Source: an uncultured Woeseiaceae bacterium
GTDB lineage: Bacteria > Pseudomonadota > Gammaproteobacteria > Steroidobacterales > Woeseiaceae
Direction of reading: 5' to 3'
DNA: 64,000 nt
NCBI GenBank assembly: GCA_945788625.1
Contig: CALZMQ010000016.1
Span: forward strand, 62,001 to 126,000
Part shown: piece by piece, positions 35,598 to 44,264 of the stretch
Position numbering within the stretch: position 1 is the stretch's first letter
How the letters are laid out: each line of letters opens with the position of its first letter
Notes under the pieces: model-generated
Database searches by the model: none
Seen by the model: the letters and a program-made list of their open reading frames with translations, nothing else
What the model was told of the DNA's origin: nothing
Position numbers and translations under genes: made by a program

Positions 35598-36697
35598 GCC
35601 GCGTCCATTTCGGGAAACAAGCCGATCAGGCCGGCTTCGCTGGCTTCGCAGATTCCTCTCTCGGTGATCAGCCCGGTGATGAGCCTGGACGGTGTGACGT
35701 CGAAGGCGAAATTGCTGATGGGCGTGTCCGCCGCGGTCGTGCGCACGTATTGCCGGCGGCCGTCGCAAACGCCGTAGACGTCGCTGACCTCTCCGGGATC
35801 GCGTTGCTCGATCGGTATTTCTTTCAGGCCGTCGCGACTCTCCCAGTCGATCGTCGTCGACGGCAGCGCGATGTAGAACGGCACCGAGTTGTCGTGTGCC
35901 GCGAGCGCCTTCAGGTAGGTGCCGATCTTGTTGGCGACGTCCCCGCATCGCGTCGTGCGATCGGTTCCCGTGATGACGATATCGACGGCACCATGCTGCA
36001 TGAGATGGCCGCCGGCGTTGTCGACGATCAGGGTATGCGGCACGCCGTTGGCTGCGAGCTCCCAGGCCGTGAGCTGCGAGCCCTGGTTGCGTGGCCGCGT
36101 CTCATCGACCCACACGTGCACGTCGATGCCACGCTGATGCGCAAAGTATATCGGCGCCGTTGCTGTACCCCAATTGATCGTAGCCAGCGATCCTGCGTTG
36201 CAATGCGTGAGGATGTTGACCGTGCCACTGGATTTTCGCCGCGAGATGGCTTCCAGCAGGGCGGCGCCGTGCGTGCCGATTCCGCGGCTAATCTCGATGT
36301 CCTCGTCACAGATGGCCTGTGCGTCGGCACGCAGCAACTCGACGACATCCGCATCGGGTCCGGCCCGTTCCAGCAGCGCGAGGATGCGATTGACCGCCCA
36401 GCGCAGGTTTACAGCCGTAGGCCGCGATTCCAGCAAGGCTGTCGCGGCCTCGCGAACTTCGGCCGCAGGATTCGCACTCGTCAGCGCGGCGAGGTAGAGA
36501 CTCCACGCGGCGGTCGCGCCGATCAATGGCGCGCCGCGCACGTACATTTCGGCGATGGCAACCACGCCATCCTGCCACGAACGAAGATCGTGTACCCGGT
36601 ACTCGTGCGGCAACAGGCGCTGGTCGATGATCTGCACCACAGAAGGGTCGTCCGGCTTCTGCCAGATAGTGCGAAAGTCTTCGCCGCTTTGTGCCAT
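35594..36697 (-). CDS. mtnA: S-methyl-5-thioribose-1-phosphate isomerase
   Basis: This 367-residue enzyme converts methylthioribose-1-phosphate to methylthioribulose-1-phosphate in methionine salvage. The family signatures are YVRGAPLIGATAAW near residue 52, THCNAGSLAT with the catalytic Cys, and ITGTDRTTRCGDVANKIGTY with the catalytic Asp. ATG 36697 was preferred because AAGGA lies eight bases upstream. The class II aldolase gene follows with a four-base overlap. A cysteine-bearing TRCGD replaces the commoner AANGD, a small variation next to the active site. Confidence 0.93.
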   Translation of the reverse strand: MAQSGEDFRTIWQKPDDPSVVQIIDQRLLPHEYRVHDLRSWQDGVVAIAEMYVRGAPLIGATAAWSLYLAALTSANPAAEVREAATALLESRPTAVNLRWAVNRILALLERAGPDADVVELLRADAQAICDEDIEISRGIGTHGAALLEAISRRKSSGTVNILTHCNAGSLATINWGTATAPIYFAHQRGIDVHVWVDETRPRNQGSQLTAWELAANGVPHTLIVDNAGGHLMQHGAVDIVITGTDRTTRCGDVANKIGTYLKALAAHDNSVPFYIALPSTTIDWESRDGLKEIPIEQRDPGEVSDVYGVCDGRRQYVRTTAADTPISNFAFDVTPSRLITGLITERGICEASEAGLIGLFPEMDAA

Positions 36698-36809
36698 TTT
36701 GTCGTCCTTGAGATCAATGCGGGGCATTCTACGTCGTATTGTGGTTTGAGCGCATTGTCACGCCCTCGGCAGTGGGTTAGAAGTGGGCGGTGCGACGGGA
36801 GGATTGGCA

Positions 36810-37964
36810 ATGGGTCCACTGGAAGGCAAACGAATCATCGAAATCGGCGGGCTCGGCCCGGGCCCCTTCTGCGGCATGATGCTCGCGGACATGGGTGCCG
36901 AAGTCATCCTCGTCGAGCGACGGGAAGATGCCGGGACTGCGCCGGAGTCGGCGGCAAATTCGACGTACATGACGCTCAATCGTGGCAAGAAGTCCATTGC
37001 CCTGGATCTCAAACAAGCCGACGCAACGGATATCGTACTGCGTCTCGTCAAAGACGCCGACGGCCTGATCGAGGGATTTCGCCCGGGCGTCATGGAACGC
37101 CTGGGGCTGGGCCCCGAAGTCTGCCTGGAGGCTAACCCGGGGCTGGTCTACGGCCGCATTACCGGTTGGGGGCAGCATGGGCCCTTGTCCCAGGCAGCCG
37201 GTCACGATCTGAACTACATTGCACTGTCGGGCGCACTCCATTACGGCGGGCGGTCGGATGCGCCGCCGAGCGCGCCGCCGACGATAGTCGGCGACATTGG
37301 CGGTGGCGCGATGGTGCTGGCGATCGGCATGCTCGGCGCCATGATCAATGCGCAGTCGACCGGCAGAGGGCAGGTCATCGACGCTGCCATCACGGACGGG
37401 TCGGCACTCGAAACGGCCATCATGTACGCAATGTACGAGGCCGGACACTGGAATGGCGCCCGCCAGTCGAATCTGCTCGACGGCGCGACGCACTGGTACG
37501 ATTGCTACGAGTGTGCGGATGGAAAGTACGTTTCGGTGGGCGCGATCGAGCCCAGATTCTACGCGCTGCTGCTTAAGAAGCTGGGTCTCGAGGACGACGA
37601 GGACTTTGCGCGGCAATACGATGCCGACAGCTGGCCCGGACTCAAGAAACGTTTCGTCGAGATCTTCAAATCAAGACCGCGCAAGGACTGGTGCGAGCTG
37701 CTGGAAGGCAGCGACGCCTGTTTCGCGCCGGTGCTCGATTTCGACGAAGCGCCGCAGCATCCGCACAACATGGAACGGGGCACGTTTACGTCAATAGCGG
37801 GCGTGACTCAGCCGGCGCCCGCACCACGATTCAGCAAAACGCCATCGGAAATCTCGGGGCCTCCGCCGTCGAACGGGCAGGACACCGACGACGTATTGCG
37901 CGTTGCAGGGTATTCTGACGATGACCTCGCCGCATTCAGAGAGAGGGCCGTGATAGGCCCATGA
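36810..37964 (+). CDS. CaiB/BaiF-type CoA-transferase (alpha-methylacyl-CoA racemase-like)
   Basis: This 384-residue family III CoA-transferase or racemase shows KRIIEIGGLGPGPFCGMMLADMG at the N terminus, the RGKKSIALDLK region and GLVYGRITGWGQHGPL near residue 115. GHDLNYIALSGAL and the GQVIDAAITDGSA segment near 192 follow. The GHDLNYIALSGAL stretch resembles alpha-methylacyl-CoA racemase, so branched-chain or sterol side-chain acyl-CoA epimerisation is a fair guess. GGGAGGA before ATG 36810 supports the start. The last 29 bases overlap a convergent lipoprotein gene. Confidence 0.87.
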   Translation: MGPLEGKRIIEIGGLGPGPFCGMMLADMGAEVILVERREDAGTAPESAANSTYMTLNRGKKSIALDLKQADATDIVLRLVKDADGLIEGFRPGVMERLGLGPEVCLEANPGLVYGRITGWGQHGPLSQAAGHDLNYIALSGALHYGGRSDAPPSAPPTIVGDIGGGAMVLAIGMLGAMINAQSTGRGQVIDAAITDGSALETAIMYAMYEAGHWNGARQSNLLDGATHWYDCYECADGKYVSVGAIEPRFYALLLKKLGLEDDEDFARQYDADSWPGLKKRFVEIFKSRPRKDWCELLEGSDACFAPVLDFDEAPQHPHNMERGTFTSIAGVTQPAPAPRFSKTPSEISGPPPSNGQDTDDVLRVAGYSDDDLAAFRERAVIGP

Positions 37965-38352
37965 GGGCCTTTTTCGAATACTTGAACGTATCGATCGTCG
38001 TACTGTAGCTGACGATCACGTACTTTTGCTCGACTGACACCAGCGATATCTGGACGAGTTCGAGTTGATCGGGCTTTTCGTACGTCTCGTAGATCAGGAG
38101 AGCAAGACGATCTGCGACTTCCTTGCGTTGCTCTGCAGGCTGGTCGTTGAGTTCCGAATTGATCAGTTCGACGTGCAGGCGCCGCTCGTTACTCAGCGAT
38201 ATATCGACTTCGTCGGTATCGACAACATCGATTATCGATTTCCTGATTTCGAGCAGGTTCTGTAACGAATCGACGACAGGCAGGTCGCAGCCTGCCAGCG
38301 CGAAGAGCAGGCAGAAGAGTGTGATCGCGCGATGCATGGCAGAGTCAGCCAC
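37936..38352 (-). CDS. Small hypothetical lipoprotein
   Basis: This protein of about 138 residues has a hydrophobic leader with the lipobox LAGC near residue 22 and a soluble domain of about 110 residues including RRLHVELINSELNDQPAEQRKE and VISVSYSTTIDTF-like strands. The GTG start at 38352 has GAGG five bases upstream; ATG 38337 is the alternative. Its 3' end overlaps the convergent CoA-transferase gene by 29 bases. No family is recognised. Confidence 0.65.
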   Translation of the reverse strand: MADSAMHRAITLFCLLFALAGCDLPVVDSLQNLLEIRKSIIDVVDTDEVDISLSNERRLHVELINSELNDQPAEQRKEVADRLALLIYETYEKPDQLELVQISLVSVEQKYVIVSYSTTIDTFKYSKKALMGLSRPSL

Positions 38353-38994
38353 GGCTACCTCGAATAACCCGGCGAAACAGCAGCGTCATTGTCGTAGGCG
38401 ACAAGTAAGTGTGCAATCAGCGTTTGCACTTTAGTGAATCGAGTCATGATCGATTACCGTTTCGCGTCCTGACGACTGATCGCACAATACAACAGGTTCT
38501 TATCCTCGTCATCAATCACCGCAAACGCCCTCTTTGCCGATGGGTTCTTTCCAGTCGGGCTTTCTGTATGCGGCAAGCTAGCACGGACACGGGACAAGAG
38601 ACTTGAACTCGGCTTTTGAATGTCTACGGGGGCGCTGGTGGTTCTAATGGGGATGGTCCATGCGCCGACGATTTATGCGGACGAGCAGTCTGTTATTGGG
38701 ATGGCTTACGCACGTGAGTTTTACGGGCGGGCAATTGTCATTGGTTTCGTTTGCTTTGACATCGGGCGAGACGATTGTCTGGAATGCGGCGTTTTCTCTT
38801 GCGGTGATTGGGATTGTCGTTTCACTGGTGATACGGAATAAGGACTTGATGAATCGCTGATGGAATAGTCTGATCACCCCGAGCGCGCCCATCCGATTGT
38901 GGGTCAGTGACCCGATCTGACCAGCTTGAGCCCTGAACAATCGCGATGGTGATGCTGCGGTGGCCACAGGTGTCGCGGCCAGGAACGACAGCCC
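38353..38994. other. Gene-poor gap
   Basis: About 640 bases lack a convincing gene. Frames here are short, composition is less biased than in the flanks, and an imperfect hairpin lies near 38404-38430. A candidate two-helix membrane peptide at 38660-38860 is listed separately. No repeats, integrase fragment or tRNA were recognised. The gap may be the decayed remnant of a gene. Confidence 0.4.
38660..38860 (+). CDS. Doubtful small membrane protein
   Basis: This 66-codon frame encodes a basic N terminus (RRRFMRTSS) followed by two hydrophobic stretches, about residues 10-32 and 42-58, ending IRNKDLMNR. That inside-positive pattern suits a small inner-membrane protein, and GGGGATGG precedes the start. 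The frame competes with another overlapping frame and has no neighbours in operon, so it may be chance. Confidence 0.3.
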   Translation: MRRRFMRTSSLLLGWLTHVSFTGGQLSLVSFALTSGETIVWNAAFSLAVIGIVVSLVIRNKDLMNR

Positions 38995-39837
38995 TTACCA
39001 GTCTTCGATGTGTGTCTTGCCGGACATCCAGCTCCACTCCACGTCGGTCATGAACCAGGTGTAGGCCTCGAGATCGCTGACGCCCCAGTCCTGGAAAGCC
39101 CGGACCCGCTCGAACAGCGCGGTGGCGTGGTCGCCGCAAGGCTCATTGAGCAAGTCATTGAAGCATGCCATCAGGTCATTGGGCTTCTCGGGCGCCGATT
39201 CCAGGGCCCTGGGCATCCACTTGTGGTAGGGGAAGAGCTTGCGGTTGTGTGCCAGGATCAAACGACCGGTGAAAAGTGCGAGCTGACTGGCCGAGCGGAT
39301 CAGCGTGTAGCGGTTGCCGTGGCGTTCGGCCTCGTGGAACAACCAATGTTGCATGAACGCCATGCAGTAGAAGGCTCTGACACGCGCATCGTGCCCGGCC
39401 TCGGGATAGACAGGGATACGTTGCAACAAGGCATCGAGGTCGGAGACGTGCGAATACGCGACGAAGGCGCCCTCGAATGCGGCGCGGGAAGGTTCATTAC
39501 CCTTTTCAGCCAGGTCTGTGAGGAACGCGAGGTCGATGATCTTGCCGTCGACGAAACCGCCGTCATAGTCACAGAGGTCCCTGCGGTTGATAAACAGGTC
39601 GCGAGCGGCCCGGCGCTGCTCGAACGCTTCATCGGTTGCGATGATGAGGAAGTCGACATCCGAGTCCTCGCGGGCGCACCCCTTGGCGACAGAGCCTCCT
39701 ATGATCAGCCCGCGGAAGCTCGGGTCGTCGCGGTAGGCGTCGGCCAGGCGGTCGATGGCTCGCTGGTGGTGGTCGCGGATCTGCAAGCTCGCAGTATAAC
39801 GCTCGCGCGCGGATCTTCGCGAATCCGCTCGGCCCAT
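38995..39837 (-). CDS. Nucleotidyltransferase-domain protein
   Basis: This protein of about 280 residues has a pol-beta-type nucleotidyltransferase motif, IGGSVAKGCAREDSDVDFLII, with the GS and DxD catalytic residues. A helical C-terminal domain (about residues 150-265) is rich in aromatic residues. It resembles antibiotic or small-molecule adenylyltransferases and HEPN/MNT-like proteins, but no separate HEPN gene is present. The start is uncertain; TTG 39786 is possible and ATG 39837 is 16 bases after the upstream gene's stop. Target unknown. Confidence 0.7.
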   Translation of the reverse strand: MGRADSRRSARERYTASLQIRDHHQRAIDRLADAYRDDPSFRGLIIGGSVAKGCAREDSDVDFLIIATDEAFEQRRAARDLFINRRDLCDYDGGFVDGKIIDLAFLTDLAEKGNEPSRAAFEGAFVAYSHVSDLDALLQRIPVYPEAGHDARVRAFYCMAFMQHWLFHEAERHGNRYTLIRSASQLALFTGRLILAHNRKLFPYHKWMPRALESAPEKPNDLMACFNDLLNEPCGDHATALFERVRAFQDWGVSDLEAYTWFMTDVEWSWMSGKTHIEDW

Positions 39838-39853
39838 TGCGCCAGTACCGGTT

Positions 39854-40288
39854 TCATTCCGGCCGGGGACGACAACGGTAGGTCGCAATCAACAGGACCA
39901 GGGCGGCCACCAGCAACAGGGGAGAGGAATAGACGCCCGGCATCAGCTGCCCCCAGTAAACAGAGATGCCGATATGAGCGACGGCGTTTGCGACCATCAG
40001 GACCCCCAGAAAATACGAGACAGGCCGAAGCGCTCGGCTGCCCGCAAACGCCAGGGGAGACAGCGCCAGTAGTAACAGCACGCCGAGGCTCAGTCCGGTG
40101 ATCCAGACCGGGAACGTGAAGGTCGGCAGCGGTATCCAGGAGTAGGAGTCTCTGAGCGAAAGAACGACAGAGTTGTACATCGGAAGAAAACCCGTCAGGG
40201 CTTCGTCGGCGACATGCACGGCGATCGTGACTGTAAGGAAGACCCAGGCCATCCCCCATCTTTTCGCCGTGCCCGGGCTACCTGTCAT
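39854..40288 (-). CDS. Small four-helix membrane protein, HXXEE-like
   Basis: This 144-residue integral membrane protein has about four helices: WGMAWVFLTVTIAVHVADEALTGFLP, then TFPVWITGLSLGVLLLLALSPLAF and two more. The HVADE segment in helix 1 resembles the HXXEE motif of a family of unknown function, with Asp at one Glu. ATG 40288 overlaps the cupin gene stop by four bases, so expression is coupled. A metal-dependent membrane enzyme is conceivable, but not shown. Confidence 0.65.
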   Translation of the reverse strand: MTGSPGTAKRWGMAWVFLTVTIAVHVADEALTGFLPMYNSVVLSLRDSYSWIPLPTFTFPVWITGLSLGVLLLLALSPLAFAGSRALRPVSYFLGVLMVANAVAHIGISVYWGQLMPGVYSSPLLLVAALVLLIATYRCRPRPE

Positions 40289-40611
40289 GTCGTTCGCCCG
40301 GCGTCGAACCAGAACTCGATCTCGGCAGTCTCGGTCTCGAACCTTGCCGAGTGCGTCCTCCCGGCCGGCAGGTGATACCAATCGCCGGGTCCGTAACGTG
40401 TTTCCTTGCCGTCGACGGTCAACAGCAACTCCCCGCGCGTAATCACACCGCAGTTCTCGGTTTCATGCGTATGCGGTTCGATTTCGGTTCCTGCCGGGTA
40501 GGACGCGAACAGCACTTCGCAATTGGACGCGCTGAGCCGGTGAGCATCGAAAGGGCCGCTGAATGGCGGGAGCGCCTTGATCAGGTCTGGAAAATGTTCA
40601 TTGTCGGCCAT
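40285..40611 (-). CDS. Cupin-domain protein
   Basis: This 108-residue single cupin has PAGTEIEPHTHETENCGVITRG near residue 40 (metal ligands HTH and Glu) and GDWYHLPAGRTHSARFET near 78 with the second-motif His. Small cupins bind a metal and act as dioxygenases, isomerases or sensors. GGAG seven bases before ATG 40611 rules out the longer frame. It heads a coupled run of cupin, membrane protein and nucleotidyltransferase. Confidence 0.85.
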   Translation of the reverse strand: MADNEHFPDLIKALPPFSGPFDAHRLSASNCEVLFASYPAGTEIEPHTHETENCGVITRGELLLTVDGKETRYGPGDWYHLPAGRTHSARFETETAEIEFWFDAGRTT

Positions 40612-40634
40612 CGATTCTCCTTCCGGTGGTCGAA

Positions 40635-40877
40635 CTAGGGAGCATCGGGATCCGCGGGCTTGTCGGGGCGATAGATGCGCAGCATGCTCGTTTTTCCGCA
40701 ACTTGAGCATTTACCCAGTCGGCGGACCGTACCCCTCGCCTTGTATCGAATACCGCCCGCATCCCAAACTGAAATCTCATGGTCGCATTTCTGGCACTGG
40801 ATCATCCACTCGCGCGAGTCTTTTTCGAAGCGCGACGCCAACGTAGGAAAGAATCGGATGATGAGCCTGCGAAGCAT
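40635..40877 (-). CDS. Small zinc-ribbon protein
   Basis: This 80-residue basic protein has two CxxC pairs, CQKC near residue 28 and CSSC near residue 57, spaced as in a zinc ribbon, plus conserved-looking RYKARGTVRRLGKC between them. No nuclease or polymerase domain is attached. It lies 37 bases after folD on the same strand and 23 bases before the cupin. ATG 40877 is the best start; function unknown. Confidence 0.6.
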   Translation of the reverse strand: MLRRLIIRFFPTLASRFEKDSREWMIQCQKCDHEISVWDAGGIRYKARGTVRRLGKCSSCGKTSMLRIYRPDKPADPDAP

Positions 40878-40914
40878 GGATTGCCTATGGAATCGTGCTA
40901 CCTGAGCGGGACTG

Positions 40915-41781
40915 TCAGCCTTCGAGCCCGGCTGCAAGGCGCGCCGAGCGCAGTGTGTTGAACATGAGCATCGTGATCGTCATGGGGCCTACGCCGCCCG
41001 GGACCGGCGTCACCGCGCTTGCAACCGTGGAGGCATCGTCGTAATCGACGTCACCCGTCAAGCGGTACTTTGTTTCCCCATCGATGGTCTTCTCTACGCG
41101 GTTGATGCCCACGTCGATGATTACGGCCCCCGGTTTGATCCAGTCGGCCTTGACCATGTTCGGGCGGCCGACCGCGGCGACCAGGATGTCCGCTCTCTTC
41201 ACGACGCCCGGCAGGTCGTTCGTCCGGCTGTGCGTGATGGTCACAGTCGCATTTCGTTGCATCAACAGGCTTGCCATCGGTTTGCCGACGATATTGGAGC
41301 GGCCGATGATTACGGCGGTCTTTCCCGACAAGTCTTTGCCCAGCTCATCTTCGATCATGAGCATGCAGCCGGCCGGCGTGCAGGGAATGAATGCGTCGGA
41401 CGTGTGGCCTGCCGTCAGCTTGCCGATATTGACGAAGTGAAAGCCGTCGACGTCTTTCGAGGGCGAGATCGACTGCGGCGGCAGCTGCACGAGGATACCG
41501 TGAATGGCGTCGTCATTGTTGAGCTCGTCGACCAGTTTCAGCACATCTTCCTGTGACGTGTCTTCGGCCAGGGTGTGCTGCACGGAATAAAAACCGCAGG
41601 ACTCCGCGCGTCGCTTCTTGTTGCGCACGTATACCTGGCTGGCCGGGTCCTCGCCGATGATGACCACGGCCAGACCCGGCTTGATGCCGTGCTCGCTCAG
41701 TAGTGCAGCAGTTTGCTCTGTAATGGACTCGGCGAGTTGCTCGGCCTTAGCCTTGCCGTCGATGCGTTTTGCAGTGCTCAT
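40915..41781 (-). CDS. folD: Methylenetetrahydrofolate dehydrogenase/cyclohydrolase
   Basis: This 288-residue bifunctional enzyme interconverts methylene-, methenyl- and 10-formyl-tetrahydrofolate using NADP. The catalytic segment [13 protein letters not shown] (Tyr and Lys) lies near residue 51. QLPPQ near 100, PCTPAGCM near 134, [14 protein letters not shown] for NADP binding near 160, and [10 protein letters not shown] near 263 are all family signatures. It is coupled to the upstream ceramidase-like gene through ATGA. The assignment is secure. Confidence 0.97.
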   Translation of the reverse strand: MSTAKRIDGKAKAEQLAESITEQTAALLSEHGIKPGLAVVIIGEDPASQVYVRNKKRRAESCGFYSVQHTLAEDTSQEDVLKLVDELNNDDAIHGILVQLPPQSISPSKDVDGFHFVNIGKLTAGHTSDAFIPCTPAGCMLMIEDELGKDLSGKTAVIIGRSNIVGKPMASLLMQRNATVTITHSRTNDLPGVVKRADILVAAVGRPNMVKADWIKPGAVIIDVGINRVEKTIDGETKYRLTGDVDYDDASTVASAVTPVPGGVGPMTITMLMFNTLRSARLAAGLEG

Positions 41782-42575
41782 CTGTTGCTTTCCGTGGATT
41801 CGTGAGTGCGGGCCGCATGGTAACGCCGTCGCATGAGGCCGTAAAGCAGGCTTGCTGGAGCGAGCGACGCGGCCACGTGTTTGAGTGAATGGCCGCTCAC
41901 GATGGCGCCGGCCGAATACACCGCGCTGTCGAAATATTCCAGTAGCTTAGCGGTGAAATAGAACCCGATCATCCATCCGATATACGGTCCAAGATCGCTG
42001 CGCGAGCGCAATGCGAGAACGACGAACGGGATCGCGAGCATGGGCAGGAATTGCACGATCGCGTAGGGTCGCAGGTCGCCGGCACCAAGGGCCTCCGTGT
42101 GAGCCCAGTAGAAAACGGACGCAGCGCCCAGCAGTAGCAATGGCAGCAAGGCCGCCCTGGCCTCGCGAACGGACAGGTACTCGGCGATCACGATGGCAAC
42201 AAAACTCATGAAACCGATGGTCATGGGCAGTCGGTCCCAGACCAGCGTGTCGTTACCGGGCGCAAAGTGGTAGTAGCCCGAGCCGAAAGCGGTCAGGAAA
42301 ACGCCACCGAAGAATACCAGCCAGGCCGCTCGCGTGCCGGCCACTACGTCCGCGCCGAAACGGACGACGAAAGCGATGCCCCAGGCACCGACGATCACGA
42401 ACGGCAAGTTGCTCATGACGTTCAGGAAATTGGGCATTCCGAGAAACCCGCGCCGGTCGACGAACGCGTGGTACGCCGGATCCTGCGGAATGGGATCGAC
42501 GAATAATGCGACGGCAACGATGACGGCGACGATCAGGAGTAACGCCACTGCTTGCCAGGAAACGTGCGGCTTCAT
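41778..42575 (-). CDS. Ceramidase-like (CREST superfamily) membrane protein
   Basis: This 265-residue protein has seven predicted membrane helices. Its motifs match alkaline ceramidase/CREST hydrolases: Ser in [10 protein letters not shown], then [20 protein letters not shown] (His103, Asp114) and a late HSLKHVAA (His229, His233). These residues form the zinc site and acid/base set in that superfamily (known). Whether it hydrolyses ceramide-like lipids is inference; a bacterial sphingolipid or other acyl-amide substrate is possible. It precedes folD with a four-base overlap. Confidence 0.75.
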   Translation of the reverse strand: MKPHVSWQAVALLLIVAVIVAVALFVDPIPQDPAYHAFVDRRGFLGMPNFLNVMSNLPFVIVGAWGIAFVVRFGADVVAGTRAAWLVFFGGVFLTAFGSGYYHFAPGNDTLVWDRLPMTIGFMSFVAIVIAEYLSVREARAALLPLLLLGAASVFYWAHTEALGAGDLRPYAIVQFLPMLAIPFVVLALRSRSDLGPYIGWMIGFYFTAKLLEYFDSAVYSAGAIVSGHSLKHVAASLAPASLLYGLMRRRYHAARTHESTESNR

Positions 42576-42682
42576 CGCACCAAGTTACTGCAGGCGTGTA
42601 TGCGCAGCAAGCCCGCCGATATCGCACCACGTTTTGGGAAATCAGGCTAGAATGCGATTCCGATTTCGCCGATGACACACTC

Positions 42683-43585
42683 TTGACTGCACTATTTCGC
42701 CAAATTCGCGGCATCGTCGTTTTCTCCGGTTTTACGATCAACACGATCTTCTGGTTCATACCGATCCTGTTGTTCGCGATCGTAAAACTCGCCGTTCCGA
42801 ATGCGCCTTTCCGACGCGGCATTACGCGCGTGCTGATGGCGTTCGGTGAATACTGGGTCAGCATCAATTCGTTACTGCTGCAAACAATGGGGTCGATCGA
42901 CTGGCAGGCGCGCGGTCTCGAGAACCTGCGCAGGGACGAATGGTACCTCGTCATGTCGAATCACCAGACCTGGGTCGACATACTCGTGCTGCAGAAGGTC
43001 TTCAATCGACGCATTCCGTTCCTGAAGTTCTTCATCAAGCAGCAGCTGGTCTGGTTTCCGCTACTCGGCGTGGCCTGGTGGGCAATGGACATGCCGTTCA
43101 TGAAGCGCTACTCGCCATCGTATATTGCGAAGAATCCGCACATGAAAGGTCGGGATCTCGCAACGACAAGGAAGGCCTGTGAGAAATTCCGCCACATACC
43201 GACGTCCGTTATCAATTTTGTCGAGGGCACGCGCTTCAGCGAGGAAAAGCGCAAAGCCAGGAATTCGCCTTATCGGCACCTGTTGACGCCGCGCGCAGGG
43301 GGGTTCGCGGTGGCAATGTCCGCAATGGGCGAGCTTTTCGGGGCCATTGTCGACGTCACGCTCGTATATCCGAAGGGGCCGGCGGCGTTTTGGGACATGT
43401 GTTGCGGCGGCCACGTGCCGGTGATCATCGACGTTCGCGAAAGACCAATCGACGATTGGCTGGTGGCCGGTGACTACGAGAATGACCGGGAATTCCGTCG
43501 CAGTGTGCACCGCTGGATTGGCGATATTTGGCAAGAGAAGGACGAACTGATACAACAGACTCTTGACGACACGAGAGTCCAATGA
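42683..43585 (+). CDS. PlsC-family acyltransferase, YihG-like
   Basis: This protein of about 300 residues has an N-terminal membrane helix (FSGFTINTIFWFIPILLFAIV) and the acyltransferase motifs SNHQTWVD (block I His and Asp) and FVEGTRFSEEKR (block III), followed by LTPRAGGFAVAM. E. coli YihG makes lysophospholipid-derived phosphatidic acids and this is its likely role. TTG 42683 is suggested as start by the family N terminus, but no clear ribosome site is visible. The next gene overlaps through ATGA. Confidence 0.87.
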   Translation: MTALFRQIRGIVVFSGFTINTIFWFIPILLFAIVKLAVPNAPFRRGITRVLMAFGEYWVSINSLLLQTMGSIDWQARGLENLRRDEWYLVMSNHQTWVDILVLQKVFNRRIPFLKFFIKQQLVWFPLLGVAWWAMDMPFMKRYSPSYIAKNPHMKGRDLATTRKACEKFRHIPTSVINFVEGTRFSEEKRKARNSPYRHLLTPRAGGFAVAMSAMGELFGAIVDVTLVYPKGPAAFWDMCCGGHVPVIIDVRERPIDDWLVAGDYENDREFRRSVHRWIGDIWQEKDELIQQTLDDTRVQ

Positions 43586-43953
43586 CTGATACCCGTCACT
43601 ACGATACCGTCGCATTCGATGTGCGCGACAATGCAACGATGCTGTTTTTCGCCAAAACTTCGGACGAAGGCGACATAAAGGACTACCTGCTCCTGATGCG
43701 CACCGTGGAAGAGGACTTCGATGAGTCGATCTATATCGAAATCAACGAACAGCAATTCGGCGGCCACGACCTTATCCGGGAGGCGGCCATGACAGGCAAC
43801 GTTTTGACGCTGCGCCTGCACGAACCGGCGCCTACGCTCGGTGGCGCCGAAGAAATCGTCCTGTCGTACGCGGAAACCACTGAAAACCTCGAAAGCATCG
43901 AGGCGGGCGCATTCCGCGTGTTCGGCGACACCCTGGTCGGCGGCAACGCCTGA
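43582..43953 (+). CDS. Small hypothetical protein
   Basis: This 123-residue acidic protein with mixed alpha/beta character runs from TDTRHYDTVAFDVRDNATM to FGDTLVGGNA. No motif is recognised. It overlaps the acyltransferase stop by four bases and is three bases before the GIY-YIG gene, so it belongs to that operon. Conserved-looking segments are DYLLLMRTVEEDFDESIYIE and LSYAETTENLESIEAGAFRV. No function proposed. Confidence 0.7.
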   Translation: MTDTRHYDTVAFDVRDNATMLFFAKTSDEGDIKDYLLLMRTVEEDFDESIYIEINEQQFGGHDLIREAAMTGNVLTLRLHEPAPTLGGAEEIVLSYAETTENLESIEAGAFRVFGDTLVGGNA

Positions 43954-43955
43954 GC

Positions 43956-44264
43956 GTGAACGAGGCGGTTTTCAGCCTGTACATCGTTCGATGCTCGGAT
44001 AATTCGCTGTATACCGGAATAGCCGCCGACGTCGCGCGGCGGATCACCGAGCACCAATCGGGCCAGCGCGGCGCCAAGTACCTGAGAGGAAAAGGACCCT
44101 TGCAGCTCGAATTCGTCGAGGTGGTTGGCGATCGCGCGGCGGCGCAGCAACTGGAGTATAGCGTCAAGCAATTGAGCCGCGCCCGGAAAGAAGCGTTGAT
44201 CAGCGGGCGAAGCTCACTGGACGAGCTGCGGCGAGATCATTCCGCTGCCACGGGTTGTTCGTAG
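43956..44264 (+). CDS. GIY-YIG nuclease family protein
   Basis: This 102-residue single-domain protein is like YhbQ: LYIVRCSDNSLYTGIAADVARRITEH contains the split GIY-YIG signature, and the catalytic Arg and His lie in RRITEHQSG, with a later Glu in LEYSVK. Such proteins are structure-selective endonucleases. The start is GTG 43956, two bases after the preceding stop. Its last 28 bases overlap the convergent hydrolase gene. Cellular role is unknown. Confidence 0.88.
   Translation: MNEAVFSLYIVRCSDNSLYTGIAADVARRITEHQSGQRGAKYLRGKGPLQLEFVEVVGDRAAAQQLEYSVKQLSRARKEALISGRSSLDELRRDHSAATGCS

Noticed and set aside
35598..35948. N-terminal extension of the class II aldolase to 322 residues
   Set aside because: The extension lies inside mtnA out of frame and is Arg-rich; ATG 35597 gives the normal family length.
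38404..38430. AAGTGTGCAA...TTGCACTTT hairpin
   Set aside because: It is imperfect, has no tail and is not at a gene end on either strand.
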